Source of the DNA: Porphyromonadaceae bacterium UBA7141
GTDB lineage: Bacteria; Bacteroidota; Bacteroidia; Bacteroidales; Muribaculaceae
DNA length: 49,710 nucleotides
Direction of reading: 5' to 3'
Assembly (NCBI GenBank): GCA_002491945.1
Contig: DKWX01000055.1
Location: 1 to 49,710 of the forward strand
A model generated the notes under the pieces. It had not been told where the DNA came from, did not search any database, and saw only the letters and a list, made by a program, of their open reading frames with translations. Positions 8,661 through 17,833 of this stretch are shown piece by piece; positions within the stretch are counted from its first letter, which is position 1; every line of letters starts with the position of its first letter. A program made the position numbers and the translations under genes.

Positions 8661-9449
8661 ATGGACAGACCTGTGATACTTGTAAGCAACGATGACGGAT
8701 ACCGCGCACGCGGCGTCCATGAACTGACCCGACTTCTCAGCGAATATGGTGATGTGGTGGCCATATGTCCTGAAGGCCCGCAATCGGGTAAGTCTATGGC
8801 CATTACTGTCAGCGAACCGCTGCGCATCACCCCTGTCGACGACTATAAGGATACAGAGCCGGGGGTGGAATGGTACCACGTCAACGGCACTCCGACCGAT
8901 TGCATCAAACTGGCCATGCACACCGTGATGCGCGACCGCCGCCCGGCCATGGTATGCACCGGTATCAACCACGGATCGAATGCATCGGTCAATGTGCTTT
9001 ATTCCGGCACTATGGGCGCCGCTTTCGAGGGATGCGCCTGCGGTATCCCATCAGTGGGATTCTCTCTGTGCGACCATTCCCACGCAGCCGATTTCTCAGC
9101 GATGCGTCCCTACATTCGCCACGTGGTGGAGCTGACTCTCCGCTACGGACTCCCAGAAGGAATATGCCTCAATATAAACGCACCCAAAGGGCCGGAACTG
9201 GCCGGAATGCGACTGACCACGGCCTGTCGCGGCCACTGGAGTGATGAATACACCGCCCGGACCGACCCGCACGGCCGCTCCATATTCTGGCTCACCGGCT
9301 CATTCATCAACGAAGAACCCGACAATCCCGACACCGATGCCGCACTTCTTGCCAGGGGCTTCGTGACTGTGGTGCCGACTCTGCTCGACCGTTCGGTACC
9401 CTCTCCACTGCAACCCGACTGGCTACCGCAGCTTGACCTTACGTTCTGA
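8661..9449 (+). CDS. surE: 5'/3'-nucleotidase SurE
   Basis: SurE is a metal-dependent phosphatase that hydrolyses nucleoside monophosphates and helps stationary-phase survival. It has 262 residues. The metal site is visible: Asp11 and Asp12 in VSNDDG, Ser42 in GPQSGKS and Asn103 in GINHGSN, followed by the family motif YSGTMGAAFEG. The gene follows the glycosyltransferase after 87 bases. It is the last gene of this plus-strand run before the gene-free stretch that carries the RNA candidate. Confidence 0.96.
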   Translation: MDRPVILVSNDDGYRARGVHELTRLLSEYGDVVAICPEGPQSGKSMAITVSEPLRITPVDDYKDTEPGVEWYHVNGTPTDCIKLAMHTVMRDRRPAMVCTGINHGSNASVNVLYSGTMGAAFEGCACGIPSVGFSLCDHSHAADFSAMRPYIRHVVELTLRYGLPEGICLNINAPKGPELAGMRLTTACRGHWSDEYTARTDPHGRSIFWLTGSFINEEPDNPDTDAALLARGFVTVVPTLLDRSVPSPLQPDWLPQLDLTF

Positions 9450-9572
9450 AACCGCGTCCGGGCAAACCCGCTGTCGACCTGAAAATGCAGTATTCCCTAT
9501 GGCCGGAGCTGAATTTACACTTCCCATTGCTGTAAATTCAACTTTATTCTTATGAAATCACCTATTTTTTTG

Positions 9573-9580
9573 TAATTTTG
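9573..9580 (+). promoter_or_regulatory. -7 promoter element upstream of the RNA candidate
   Basis: TAATTTTG matches TAnnTTTG fully. No good TTTG lies 19-21 bases upstream; the best is TATG at 9551-9554 with an 18-base spacer. Transcription would start near 9587, which is exactly where the foldable region begins. Confidence 0.5.
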
Positions 9581-9586
9581 CATTCG

Positions 9587-9770
9587 GGAGAAATGCGTAA
9601 GGGATGCCGGAGCTGTTTTAACTCTTGGAATGTGTTTGAATTTAACTTTCATTCACCCGGAGAGTGTCTTTAAGAGATTTTTTCACAAGTCCGGAGGATG
9701 CATAGCCGACTATGCGACCGGACTTGGCGGAATTCACCGCAAAGACCGTCCTGGCGTATGAAAAGATTTT
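9587..9770 (+). ncRNA. Candidate structured RNA, class unknown
   Basis: About 180 bases between surE and nnr fold into a closed multi-branch structure. A closing helix pairs 9593-9603 with 9749-9759 (10 pairs, some G-U, one mismatch). Inside it are three hairpins. The first pairs ACTCT (9621-9625) with AGAGT (9661-9665) and GAATG (9628-9632) with CATTC (9650-9654). The second pairs 9686-9694 with 9718-9726 (9 bp, perfect) and continues as 9700-9705 with 9710-9715 around a CCGA loop. The third is GCGG-N6-CCGC (9727-9740). GATTTTTC follows the closing helix at 9765. It could be an independent small RNA (6S RNA is one possibility by size) or a cis-acting leader of nnr. I cannot assign it to a known family. 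Confidence 0.45.
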
Positions 9771-9871
9771 TCAATTACACTCAATCGTGTTAAATCCAGA
9801 TGCCCCTTATTAAAGACAGTCCTCTTCAAGGTTTCTCTCCGGCTTCAACCATACTGCTAAGAGCCTTCCAA

Positions 9872-11410
9872 ATGAAGATTTTCAAATCCACGCTCCTCCA
9901 GGAAATCGAGACGGCCACCTGCGAGGCACAGAACATAGACTCCCTCGAACTGCTTGAACGCACGGCCAATGCCGTGTGCTATGAACTCATGTCGCGCTTC
10001 CTGCCGGGGCAGCGCTTCGTCGTAATCGCCGGTCCGGGCAACAACGGCAGCGTAGCCCTCGCAATGGCTCGTCTGCTATTCGAGCGAGGCTACCGAAATC
10101 TTGAAATCTTCCTTTTCAATACCGGTCCGCGGCTGTCGCATGACTGCGATGAGGAACGCAAAAAGCTCATCACTATCGACGGCATAGACTTTACGGAAGT
10201 AAGCCGCGAGTTCTCGCCTCCCTACCTGAGCGAAAATGATGTAGTGGTCGATGCTCTCTTCGGCGCCGGGCTCACAGGCCCTCTGGCCGGTGGCTTCGCC
10301 ATGCTCACCCGCTACTGCAATGACTCGGGGGCTTATATCATATCGCTCGACATTCCTTCGGGGCTGCATGGAGAGGTGAATGTCAATATCCTGAAACGGG
10401 ATGTGGTGCACGCCAATCTCACTCTGGTGTTCCAGCTGCCACGACTATCCTTTTTCCTCTCCGACAATGCCGACCTCATCGGCGAATGGAAGCTGCTCGA
10501 CCTTGAATACGACCAGGCCAAGATAAAAGACCTGCATTCGGACTACATGCTTGTGGAGGCAAAGAGCGTTCGTCCGCTGCTACGCCCGCGCCGGCCGTTC
10601 ACAGGCAAACGCGACTACGGTTCGGCCATGATCTTTGCCGGCTCGGTGGGGATGATGGGGGCGGCCGTGATGTGTGCCCAGGCCACGATGCGCTCCGGCG
10701 CCGGACTGGCCACTGTGCACAGCGCATGGAGCGGAATGAAGATTCTGCAGACTGCCGCTCCGGAAGTGATGTTCGAGCCTGACCGCAACGAGCATTTCAT
10801 CACCGACATGACAATACACCACGCCCATCAGGCCGTGGCCGTGGGGCCTGGTATCGGGACACGCGACAAAACCATCGACGCGCTCGAGTCGCTCCTGAAG
10901 AACTGCAAGATTCCGATGCTGCTCGATGCCGATGCCCTCAACTGCATTGCCAAGCGCCCGGCTATGCTCACGATGCTCCCGCAGAACACTATCCTCACCC
11001 CGCATATCGGAGAGTTCGACCGACTCTTCGGCGAACACCGCTCGGCTGAAGAACGCCTGCAGAAAGCGATTGAAATGGCTCGATATTACAATGTGATTAT
11101 CGTGCTAAAGGGGCATTTCACGGCCATCGTGCGCCCCACCGGCAGGGTCTATTTCAACTCCACCGGCAATCCGGGCATGGCCACCGGCGGGTCGGGAGAT
11201 GTGCTGACAGGTGTAATTGCCGCCTGTCTGGCCCAGGGCTACCGCCCCGAACAGGCCGCGACTATGGGTGTGTATATCCACGGACTGGCAGGCGACCTGG
11301 CCGCCCAGGAACTCGGCGAGGTCGGCATGACGGCTTCCGACATATCCAATTATGTAGGACGAGCAATCCGACTGATCATCACACGTGGAGAACTCCCCAA
11401 TCCACTCTGA
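9872..11410 (+). CDS. nnr: Bifunctional NAD(P)H-hydrate epimerase / ADP-dependent dehydratase
   Basis: This enzyme repairs damaged NADH and NADPH. The N-terminal YjeF domain (residues 1 to about 215) epimerises the hydrates (NADHX, NADPHX), and the C-terminal ribokinase-like domain dehydrates the S form using ADP. At 512 residues it has the length of E. coli Nnr. Visible motifs are AGPGNNGS at 53-60 in the epimerase, GPGIGT in the dehydratase and NPGMATGGSGDVLTG near residue 440, which holds the nucleotide-binding and catalytic Asp. I chose the ATG at 9872 (MKIFKSTLLQEIE) over 9800, because the extra 24 residues do not resemble the family. Confidence 0.95.
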   Translation: MKIFKSTLLQEIETATCEAQNIDSLELLERTANAVCYELMSRFLPGQRFVVIAGPGNNGSVALAMARLLFERGYRNLEIFLFNTGPRLSHDCDEERKKLITIDGIDFTEVSREFSPPYLSENDVVVDALFGAGLTGPLAGGFAMLTRYCNDSGAYIISLDIPSGLHGEVNVNILKRDVVHANLTLVFQLPRLSFFLSDNADLIGEWKLLDLEYDQAKIKDLHSDYMLVEAKSVRPLLRPRRPFTGKRDYGSAMIFAGSVGMMGAAVMCAQATMRSGAGLATVHSAWSGMKILQTAAPEVMFEPDRNEHFITDMTIHHAHQAVAVGPGIGTRDKTIDALESLLKNCKIPMLLDADALNCIAKRPAMLTMLPQNTILTPHIGEFDRLFGEHRSAEERLQKAIEMARYYNVIIVLKGHFTAIVRPTGRVYFNSTGNPGMATGGSGDVLTGVIAACLAQGYRPEQAATMGVYIHGLAGDLAAQELGEVGMTASDISNYVGRAIRLIITRGELPNPL

Positions 11411-11553
11411 CCATCTTCCCGGCCGACTCCGGTCAATGGCCGGCCTATATAACAGGCTCCCCCACCGATTCGCTACTCTCTGCCTATCACTATCGCCACA
11501 TATGCCGAAGGCAACGGCCGGATTGAATCCGGAGCCATAATTTTCTGATTCTT

Positions 11554-12630
11554 ATGAAACCACTCATCGCCGCCGCCATGGCATTGTCGATACTGTCGGC
11601 CAATAACGCGGCAGCACAGCAGACTAAAGTGCTGACCGCCGACAAACATAATGAGTACGGGCTGGTATACTCTCTCCCGGTCACCGCTCTGGAAATCACA
11701 GTGACTGCGGTCAAGGAAACTTGCATCGCCGGTCCCTACGCCAAGTATGCAAAAAAATATCTGGCCAACGACAATATCATCGCTGAAAGCGGTGAGCGAT
11801 GGACTCTGCAGCAAGTCGATGTACGCCCTTACGGAGCTGTCGACTCCGACTCAAGATATCTTATGCAGCTTAAACCCGGAGCCACTACTTTTATCAGTGT
11901 CGACCAGAATGGAATGATTCTGTCAATCAACCGGGAGACCGATGCTCCGGACTCCGGCAGACCCGACATCCCGGCCATCGAATCACGCCCTCTCTCAGGC
12001 AAGGAATACCTGAAATATGTCGATGAGGATTTCATAGCCTCGCAGTCGACGGCCAAACAAGCCCAGATGCTGGCTGAGAACATTATGGAAGTGCGCGACG
12101 CTCATATCTCGCTCACCAGAGGCACTGCCGACAATATGCCTACTGACGGACGACAGCTCGAACTGATGCTCAATTCGCTGACCGACCAGGAACAGGCCAT
12201 GACTGCGGCTTTCACCGGATGTTCTTTCAAGGAGACTGTGACGCATACATATACTTTCGTGCCTGAAGAAGACGTGGCGGAGATTCTGTTCAGATTCTCT
12301 GATTTCAAGGGGTTCTGCGCTCCTAACGACTATGCCGGAGCACCTGTCAATATCCGGGTCAATGTCACTGCCGAAGGGGCTCTTCCGGTCGACGACAAGG
12401 GGCAAGAAAAGCAAATCCCTAAGGACGGTGTAAGATACTGTATCCCCGGAGCGGCTCAGGTCGCTCTGACTTTCGACGGCGAGACATTGTATAACCGCGA
12501 ACTGGAATTCTCGCAGTTCGGCGTAATCTTCGGTCTGGCGCCCAATCTCTTCACCGACCGTAAAGACCCCTCTTATGCCATATTCAACCCAGTCACCGGA
12601 GGGCTGATGGAACTCGGCTCCATGCAATAA
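11554..12630 (+). CDS. DUF4831 family exported protein
   Basis: A 358-residue protein with a signal peptide (MKPLIAAAMALSILSANNAAAQ). The mature start (EYGLVYSLPVTALEITVTAVKE) and the following AGPYAKYAKKYL segment are characteristic of DUF4831, a Bacteroidota family of unknown function expected in the periplasm or at the cell surface. It has no lipobox and no sorting tail. It stands alone between nnr (144 bases away) and xseA (143 bases away), so it may have its own promoter, but I found no full TAnnTTTG element. Confidence 0.85.
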   Translation: MKPLIAAAMALSILSANNAAAQQTKVLTADKHNEYGLVYSLPVTALEITVTAVKETCIAGPYAKYAKKYLANDNIIAESGERWTLQQVDVRPYGAVDSDSRYLMQLKPGATTFISVDQNGMILSINRETDAPDSGRPDIPAIESRPLSGKEYLKYVDEDFIASQSTAKQAQMLAENIMEVRDAHISLTRGTADNMPTDGRQLELMLNSLTDQEQAMTAAFTGCSFKETVTHTYTFVPEEDVAEILFRFSDFKGFCAPNDYAGAPVNIRVNVTAEGALPVDDKGQEKQIPKDGVRYCIPGAAQVALTFDGETLYNRELEFSQFGVIFGLAPNLFTDRKDPSYAIFNPVTGGLMELGSMQ

Positions 12631-12772
12631 CCGGACATTAACCGACATTGAGAGCCTACTGATGGCCGATGGAGCGGGGAGCCTGAATCTCTCGTGTGGC
12701 TGCCTGCTGCTGTCATATATCCCGTTTCTTTACTGAATCATACACCGCATTTAATTTTCATCGACGCCGCAT

Positions 12773-14179
12773 ATGCAATCCAGCCCACAAGCCGCCTCGC
12801 CCGAACCGATGTCTTTGCTGACTTTCACACAGGGGATTTCTACAGTCATCAATTCCAATCCTTATCTGAAGGATTGCTGGGTTGTGGCCGAACTTGCCGA
12901 CTTCCAGATAAAGGGACGCCATGCCTACGGCCAGCTCATTGAGAAAAACGAGTCCGGTGAGACTGTGGCCCGCATCAATGCTACGATATGGTCAACTCAG
13001 TTGAGCCATATTACCAGGAAGTTCTCTAATGCTGTCGGGCAGAATATTTCATATGGGATGAAACTGCTGCTGAAGCTCTCGGCTGCGTGCAATCCGTTAT
13101 TCGGACTGTCGGCCAATATCACCGATATCGACCCCTCTTACACTCTCGGGGATATGGAGCGGCTGCGGCGTGAGATTCTTGAACGGCTGAAGAAGGAGGG
13201 TATTATCGATGCCAATAAGAAGATTGTAATGCCGGTCGCACCGCAGCGAATCGCAGTAATATCATCTGACGGTGCCGCCGGCTACGGCGACTTCATGAAT
13301 CAGCTCGACTCATCGGGATTTACTTTCTATCCGCTGCTTTATCCGGCCGTTCTGCAGGGTGAGCGCACCGTACCTTCCATTTTGGGCGCGCTCGACAGAA
13401 TCGAACAGCTGTCGGATTTCTGGGACTGCGTGGTGATAATACGCGGCGGAGGCGCCACTTCCGACCTCAACGCATTCGATAATATCGAACTCGCACGGAG
13501 GATGGCGCTATGTCAGATTCCGGTAATCGTGGGAATCGGGCATGAGCGCGACAATACGGTGCTTGATTTCATAGCCCACACTCGCTGCAAGACACCGACT
13601 GCTGTGGCTGCTTTCCTAATCGACTCTCTGGCACAGGCCGAATTGCGGGCCGAGCAGCTGACACACGCCATTGTGGAGCGCACTCGCACCCTGTCGGGTA
13701 GCGAAAACCAACGTCTGGCCCATCTCGCAGCCATGATTCCGGCCGTGGCTCCGGCTCGAATCAATGCCGAAAAGCATCGTCTCGACCGCCTGTCGGCTCT
13801 ATTGTCGGGGGCCGCGCAGACGGGACTGACTCGTGCAGGCAATCGTCTGGCCGATATCGTATCGCGCATAGCCCGCTCATCATCATCGCTTATCGCAGCG
13901 CAACGAACAATGCTTGAAGACATACTCCCTAAAATCGGGAACGCCACGATGCAACGGATGATTCTTGAACAGCGACATCTCCAGTCACTGGCCGGAATGA
14001 TCGATGTGCTTAGCCCTAAAGCCACTCTTAGCCGCGGATATTCCATCACCAGAATCAACGGCAAGGCGGTAAAGAGCGTGACCCGGCTAACTCCCGGCAC
14101 CGAGATAGAGACTCTGCTCCCCGACGGCAGCGTCAGCTCGATAATCACCCGACATAATGACTCACATACACCGATATGA
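12773..14179 (+). CDS. xseA: Exodeoxyribonuclease VII large subunit XseA
   Basis: The large subunit of the single-strand exonuclease that digests DNA from both ends to oligonucleotides in repair and recombination. It has 468 residues: an N-terminal OB-fold (about 15-115, with WVVAELADFQIKGRHAYGQLIEKN), the catalytic domain with VISSDGAAGYGDF, then IRGGGATSDLNAFD and GIGHERDNTVLDFIA, and a long helical C-terminus that binds the small subunit. The family Gly-rich motif RGGGS reads RGGGAT here. A second possible start is residue 13. Its TGA overlaps the xseB ATG (ATGA), so the two are translationally coupled. Confidence 0.95.
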   Translation: MQSSPQAASPEPMSLLTFTQGISTVINSNPYLKDCWVVAELADFQIKGRHAYGQLIEKNESGETVARINATIWSTQLSHITRKFSNAVGQNISYGMKLLLKLSAACNPLFGLSANITDIDPSYTLGDMERLRREILERLKKEGIIDANKKIVMPVAPQRIAVISSDGAAGYGDFMNQLDSSGFTFYPLLYPAVLQGERTVPSILGALDRIEQLSDFWDCVVIIRGGGATSDLNAFDNIELARRMALCQIPVIVGIGHERDNTVLDFIAHTRCKTPTAVAAFLIDSLAQAELRAEQLTHAIVERTRTLSGSENQRLAHLAAMIPAVAPARINAEKHRLDRLSALLSGAAQTGLTRAGNRLADIVSRIARSSSSLIAAQRTMLEDILPKIGNATMQRMILEQRHLQSLAGMIDVLSPKATLSRGYSITRINGKAVKSVTRLTPGTEIETLLPDGSVSSIITRHNDSHTPI

Positions 14180-14391
14180 CACAACAGGAAATTGACAAGA
14201 TGAGCTACAGCGACGCTGTGGCACGGCTCGAACGTATTGTCGCCGACATGCAGAGTCCGGATTGCGACATCGACCGTCTGGCCGAATACACCTCGACTGC
14301 CCTGCAGTTGCTGAAACACTGCAAGGCGAAACTGCATAACACCGACGAGGCTGTGCAAAAAGCCCTCCAGGCTCTGGCAGCCGACATGTAA
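14176..14391 (+). CDS. xseB: Exodeoxyribonuclease VII small subunit XseB
   Basis: A 71-residue helical protein typical of XseB, which coats the helical arm of XseA to form active exonuclease VII. The pattern MSYSDAVARLERIVADMQS, then DIDRLAEYTSTALQLLKHCKAKL, matches the family hairpin. The start overlaps the xseA stop by four bases (ATGA), which supports both the start and the pairing. Confidence 0.93.
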   Translation: MTQQEIDKMSYSDAVARLERIVADMQSPDCDIDRLAEYTSTALQLLKHCKAKLHNTDEAVQKALQALAADM

Positions 14392-14419
14392 TCCCCCTTC
14401 TCCTGCAGAAAGCAATGGA

Positions 14420-14469
14420 AAGGCCGGAAACCGCGACACCGCATTCAAGCGGCAACGGTCTCCGGCCTT
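14420..14469. terminator. Bidirectional terminator hairpin after xseB
   Basis: AAGGCCGGA-ACCG (14420-14433) pairs with CGGT-TCCGGCCTT (14456-14469), 13 pairs with one mismatch, between the convergent genes xseB and murF-alr. Neither side has a strong T-run; the minus side continues TCCATTGCTTTC. Confidence 0.55.
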
Positions 14470-14524
14470 CAAATTATCATGACACTCCGGCATTCAGAGT
14501 GCGCAAGGCTCATGTCATACGGAC

Positions 14525-14547
14525 GTGTATGACTGAGAGTCATACAC
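14525..14547. repeat. Perfect 10-bp inverted repeat
   Basis: GTGTATGACT (14525-14534) and AGTCATACAC (14538-14547) form a perfect stem with a 3-base loop, 21 bases after the murF-alr stop on the minus strand. It may be part of the murF-alr terminator or a protein-binding palindrome. No T-run follows on either strand. Confidence 0.6.
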
Positions 14548-14568
14548 CTCGCCCTACGAAACGGGTTC

Positions 14569-17064
14569 TCAATCCCGGTAATATACCCGCTTCACACGTG
14601 GCGACACGGAAGTAAGCACCTCATACGGTATCGTGTCGAGCACATCTGCAAGACGCGATATCGGAAGATTGCGGCCGAATATCTCAACCACATCGCCTAC
14701 ATGGCAGTCTACTCCAGTGATATCTATCATACATGCATCCATGCAGATGTTGCCTATTGTAGGCACCTCCGCCCCGTTGACGAGCACCTTTATGGCACCG
14801 TTGCCGAAATGGCGGTTCATGCCATCGGCATATCCGATTGGGATGGTGGCCACACGTGACGCACGTTTCAGCAATCCCTTTCGCGCATAGCCGACGGTGG
14901 TGCCTGCGGGCCATTCATGCACGTGTATCACTACGGTCTGAAGTGTAGCCACAGGCTCGAGCGGACGCTCTATATCCGCCGGGAGTGTATTGACTCCATA
15001 CAGTCCTATGCCGAGACGCACCAGGTCGTAATGATATTCCGGGAAGCGTAATATACCCGCCGAGTTGAGCACGTGCCGCCTGAAGGGAGTCTCGCTGCGC
15101 GACAGCATATACTCCGTGCAACGGTCAAAGCATTCAAGCTGCATCCGGGTATAATCGTCCATATCGGTCATGTCGGCTGTGGCAAGATGCGAGAATACGG
15201 TAGCCACACGGATATTCGTCTGCCCGGAAAGCGTGTCCATCAGCGACGGCAGTTCATCTTCGGTGAATCCCATGCGGTGCATCCCGGTGTCGAGCTTGAC
15301 ATGCACCGGATAGGCGGTCAGCCCCTCGGCAGCGGCCTGGCGTATCACATCCTGCAGCATCCCTGCATTATAGATTTCCGGCTCAAGACGGTTGGCAAAC
15401 ATTGTGGTATAATCTGCCACACGTGGATTCATCACCATTATAGGCATCGTTATGCCGCGCTCGCGCAGGGCCACTCCCTCGTCAAGCACCGCCACTGCCA
15501 GATAAGAGGCGCCGGCATCCTGGAGTGTCTTTGCGATTTCGTAGCTCCCGACACCATAACCAGAAGCCTTTACCATAGCTATCATTCCTGTCGTGGCGGG
15601 AACATGGCTGCGGAAATAATTGTAATTGTGTATCAGAGACTCAAGATTCACCTCAAGGTGAGTCTCATGTGTGCGCACCTCCATTATCTCTGAAATCCGC
15701 GAGAGGTCGTAATCCGGATTACCTTTGATGAGCACACATGAATTTTCGAACGGACATTCCCTCAGATAGTCAAATAGCATCTGGGGAGTATAGAATGAGC
15801 GGAAATGATGGCCGAACAAGCGGTCGTAGCGATGCATCTCAGCTCCCACTCCGATAATGCGGTCAACTCCGCGCAGCGAAAGCATTCTGGCGGCCTTCTC
15901 GTATTCCTGCCGTCCGCTGCCCCGCTCCTTATGCTGGAATGGAGTCAGCACCACTACAGTCTTCTGGCGTGGAGTGCGGCGACGCATCATGAAATCGACG
16001 GCCGGTTCAAGCGAGGAAAAGTCGGAGGTGTAGGAATCATATATGAGACTGCATCCACGCTGGCCATCAACCACGCTGAGACGTGTGGATATCGGGTGGA
16101 CATCGCGGAAATTCTCGATTATGGTCTTTATGGGCACCTTTGTTGAAATCATGAAAGCCAGAGCCGAGCAGGCATTGCGGAGGTCAAGGTCGTCGCGGGC
16201 ATCGACTTCTATGGCATTGAGTTCAGCTCCGGAGATGAAACTGATTTTCTGCAGCCGGCGTCCGAGACGCTCTATGGGGGTGACGCCTATGATACGCAAC
16301 CGCGCGCCGAAACGGTTATGGCAGGTCCAGGTGAAATGCTCCACATCTTCCGGCAGCGAAGCGGCCGCCTTAGCCACTTCATCGTCATCAGCACAATAGA
16401 TTACACGGCGCACAGACGGAGCGGCCGCCAGTGAGAGTTTCTCGGCCACCTTCTCTTCGTGCGACTCAAAACCCTCGTCGTGCTCATCATCGATTGATGT
16501 AATAATCACCACATCAGGGCGTATACACTCCGCCAGACGGGCCATCTCTCCGCTTCGCGATATCCCGGCCTCAATGAGCGTCAGGCGTGTGTTGTGAGTG
16601 ATTTCCCACATCGACAGAGGCACCCCTATCTGGGAATTATAGCTGCGCGGGCTGCGCACAGTATTGCGTAATGACGACATAAGCTGGAAAATCCACTCCT
16701 TGAGTGTGGTCTTTCCTTTCGAGCCGGTTATGGCCACTACCTCTCCCCCCATCGAACGGCGACGGCTGGCGAGGCTCTGAAGGGCCGCCATGGGGTCGGG
16801 ATGCAGGAGTATCACGGCATCAGCGGCATCCTCCATATCCGCAGGCACTGCCGAGGCCACGAAACAACGCACCCCCTTGTCGTAAAGAGGGCGCATGAAT
16901 CGGGTAGCGTCAGTTGAAGCCGACGGAATTGCAAAAAAGAGTGTCCCCTCCGGATCTGATAATGACCGGGAATCGGTCAGCAGCCGCTCTATCACGATAT
17001 TGGGGCAGTTATCCGGAAGTTCGGTGCCGATCAGGCGTGCTATTTTTCCTATGGTTGTGTTCAT
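14569..17064 (-). CDS. MurF-like ligase / alanine racemase fusion
   Basis: An 831-residue fusion well known in Bacteroidota. Residues 1 to about 455 form a Mur ligase, with P-loop TGSKGKTT at 113-120 and YNSQIGVPLS at 142-151. Residues from about 465 form a PLP-dependent alanine racemase, with cofactor Lys499 in MVKASGYG and a C-terminal IPIGYADGMNR motif. The racemase supplies D-alanine. The ligase half would add D-Ala-D-Ala to the UDP-MurNAc tripeptide, but the usual MurF DxYNANPxS motif reads DSYTSDFSS at about 343-351. Its MurF activity is therefore doubtful, and a stand-alone murF may exist elsewhere. It is convergent with xseAB. Confidence 0.93.
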   Translation of the reverse strand: MNTTIGKIARLIGTELPDNCPNIVIERLLTDSRSLSDPEGTLFFAIPSASTDATRFMRPLYDKGVRCFVASAVPADMEDAADAVILLHPDPMAALQSLASRRRSMGGEVVAITGSKGKTTLKEWIFQLMSSLRNTVRSPRSYNSQIGVPLSMWEITHNTRLTLIEAGISRSGEMARLAECIRPDVVIITSIDDEHDEGFESHEEKVAEKLSLAAAPSVRRVIYCADDDEVAKAAASLPEDVEHFTWTCHNRFGARLRIIGVTPIERLGRRLQKISFISGAELNAIEVDARDDLDLRNACSALAFMISTKVPIKTIIENFRDVHPISTRLSVVDGQRGCSLIYDSYTSDFSSLEPAVDFMMRRRTPRQKTVVVLTPFQHKERGSGRQEYEKAARMLSLRGVDRIIGVGAEMHRYDRLFGHHFRSFYTPQMLFDYLRECPFENSCVLIKGNPDYDLSRISEIMEVRTHETHLEVNLESLIHNYNYFRSHVPATTGMIAMVKASGYGVGSYEIAKTLQDAGASYLAVAVLDEGVALRERGITMPIMVMNPRVADYTTMFANRLEPEIYNAGMLQDVIRQAAAEGLTAYPVHVKLDTGMHRMGFTEDELPSLMDTLSGQTNIRVATVFSHLATADMTDMDDYTRMQLECFDRCTEYMLSRSETPFRRHVLNSAGILRFPEYHYDLVRLGIGLYGVNTLPADIERPLEPVATLQTVVIHVHEWPAGTTVGYARKGLLKRASRVATIPIGYADGMNRHFGNGAIKVLVNGAEVPTIGNICMDACMIDITGVDCHVGDVVEIFGRNLPISRLADVLDTIPYEVLTSVSPRVKRVYYRD

Positions 17065-17200
17065 GGAAAGTCATGTGTTAAATATAGGTCGGGAAGAGAG
17101 GCAGGAAGCTGACCGGACTCTTATCGCAGCTGCCGCCACCCGGGCCGTTATTGGCCGGCAAGGGCGCTGCCGACGGTCAGCGAGGTCGGTGTGCGCCGGG

Positions 17201-17674
17201 TCAGAATCGACGGCATGTAATTACATTCTCGCCAATACGCATCACGAGCTTCTTGTTGTCGAGTTCAAGCACTGTCATACTCACCGGATTCTCATCTATC
17301 CCCCACTGACGTATCAGCGACATGCCGTAGGAGTCGGTGTCATATGGGAAGTCGAGTATATAATCAGGGTCTTCACCACTTACATTGGCGGCATATCGTC
17401 CCTGCGACTGTGTGTCATCTGATGAACGTGTGAGACAGAGCACATTCTGGTCGAAATTGTAGTACAGGCGCGGCTCAAAATCCTTCTGCAGTTCCTGACC
17501 GGGACGCTCTATGCTCATCACTTGCCACATGGCGTGGATTTTCCCCATCCTGTTGCCGCGCGAGCATCCTGCGGCCGATATGGCGGCCATAAGGAGAATG
17601 AGGAGCGACATCACGGCTGTAAGCCGGAGATGCCGGCCTGACCGGATGGCGGACGGTGTAGTCGTGTAGTGCAT
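17201..17674 (-). CDS. Small lipoprotein, lipocalin-like
   Basis: A 157-residue lipoprotein. A basic N-region (RSGRHLRLTAV) leads into a hydrophobic stretch and the lipobox SAAGC. The mature part has alternating beta-strand patterns, with MWQVMSIERPGQ near its start and VMRIGENVITCRRF at its end, resembling the lipocalin-like lipoproteins of Bacteroidales. I prefer the longer start at 17674 to the Met at 17611, because only the longer form has positive charges before the hydrophobic core. Function unknown. It lies between fbaA and murF-alr on the same strand. Confidence 0.75.
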   Translation of the reverse strand: MHYTTTPSAIRSGRHLRLTAVMSLLILLMAAISAAGCSRGNRMGKIHAMWQVMSIERPGQELQKDFEPRLYYNFDQNVLCLTRSSDDTQSQGRYAANVSGEDPDYILDFPYDTDSYGMSLIRQWGIDENPVSMTVLELDNKKLVMRIGENVITCRRF

Positions 17675-17693
17675 ATGATAATAAATGATGAAA

Positions 17694-17719
17694 CTTGAGC
17701 CACCTTGCGGTGGCCCAAG
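17694..17719 (-). terminator. Hairpin between fbaA and the lipoprotein gene
   Basis: GCCACC (17699-17704) and GGTGGC (17709-17714) pair around TTGC, extended outward by CTTG (17694-17697) and CAAG (17716-17719). On the minus strand a modest T-rich stretch follows (TTTCATCATTTATT). It is a plausible weak terminator of fbaA just before the lipoprotein start. Confidence 0.5.
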
Positions 17720-17833
17720 TCTTGTTATTTCATCCGGGTGATGCGGGTGCCGGCATTTCGCCTGTGTGCAGCGGCATGCATGATGACACTCGTCTCACGG
17801 GGGGATCTGTCTGTGTGTCTGTATCGAGGCGTA

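Noticed and set aside
9686..9726. Possible signal recognition particle RNA, from GTCCGGAGGATGCATAGCC resembling the SRP RNA apical region
   Set aside because: The bases that would form the SRP tetraloop helix here pair in a different, perfect stem, and the symmetric loops of SRP RNA are missing.
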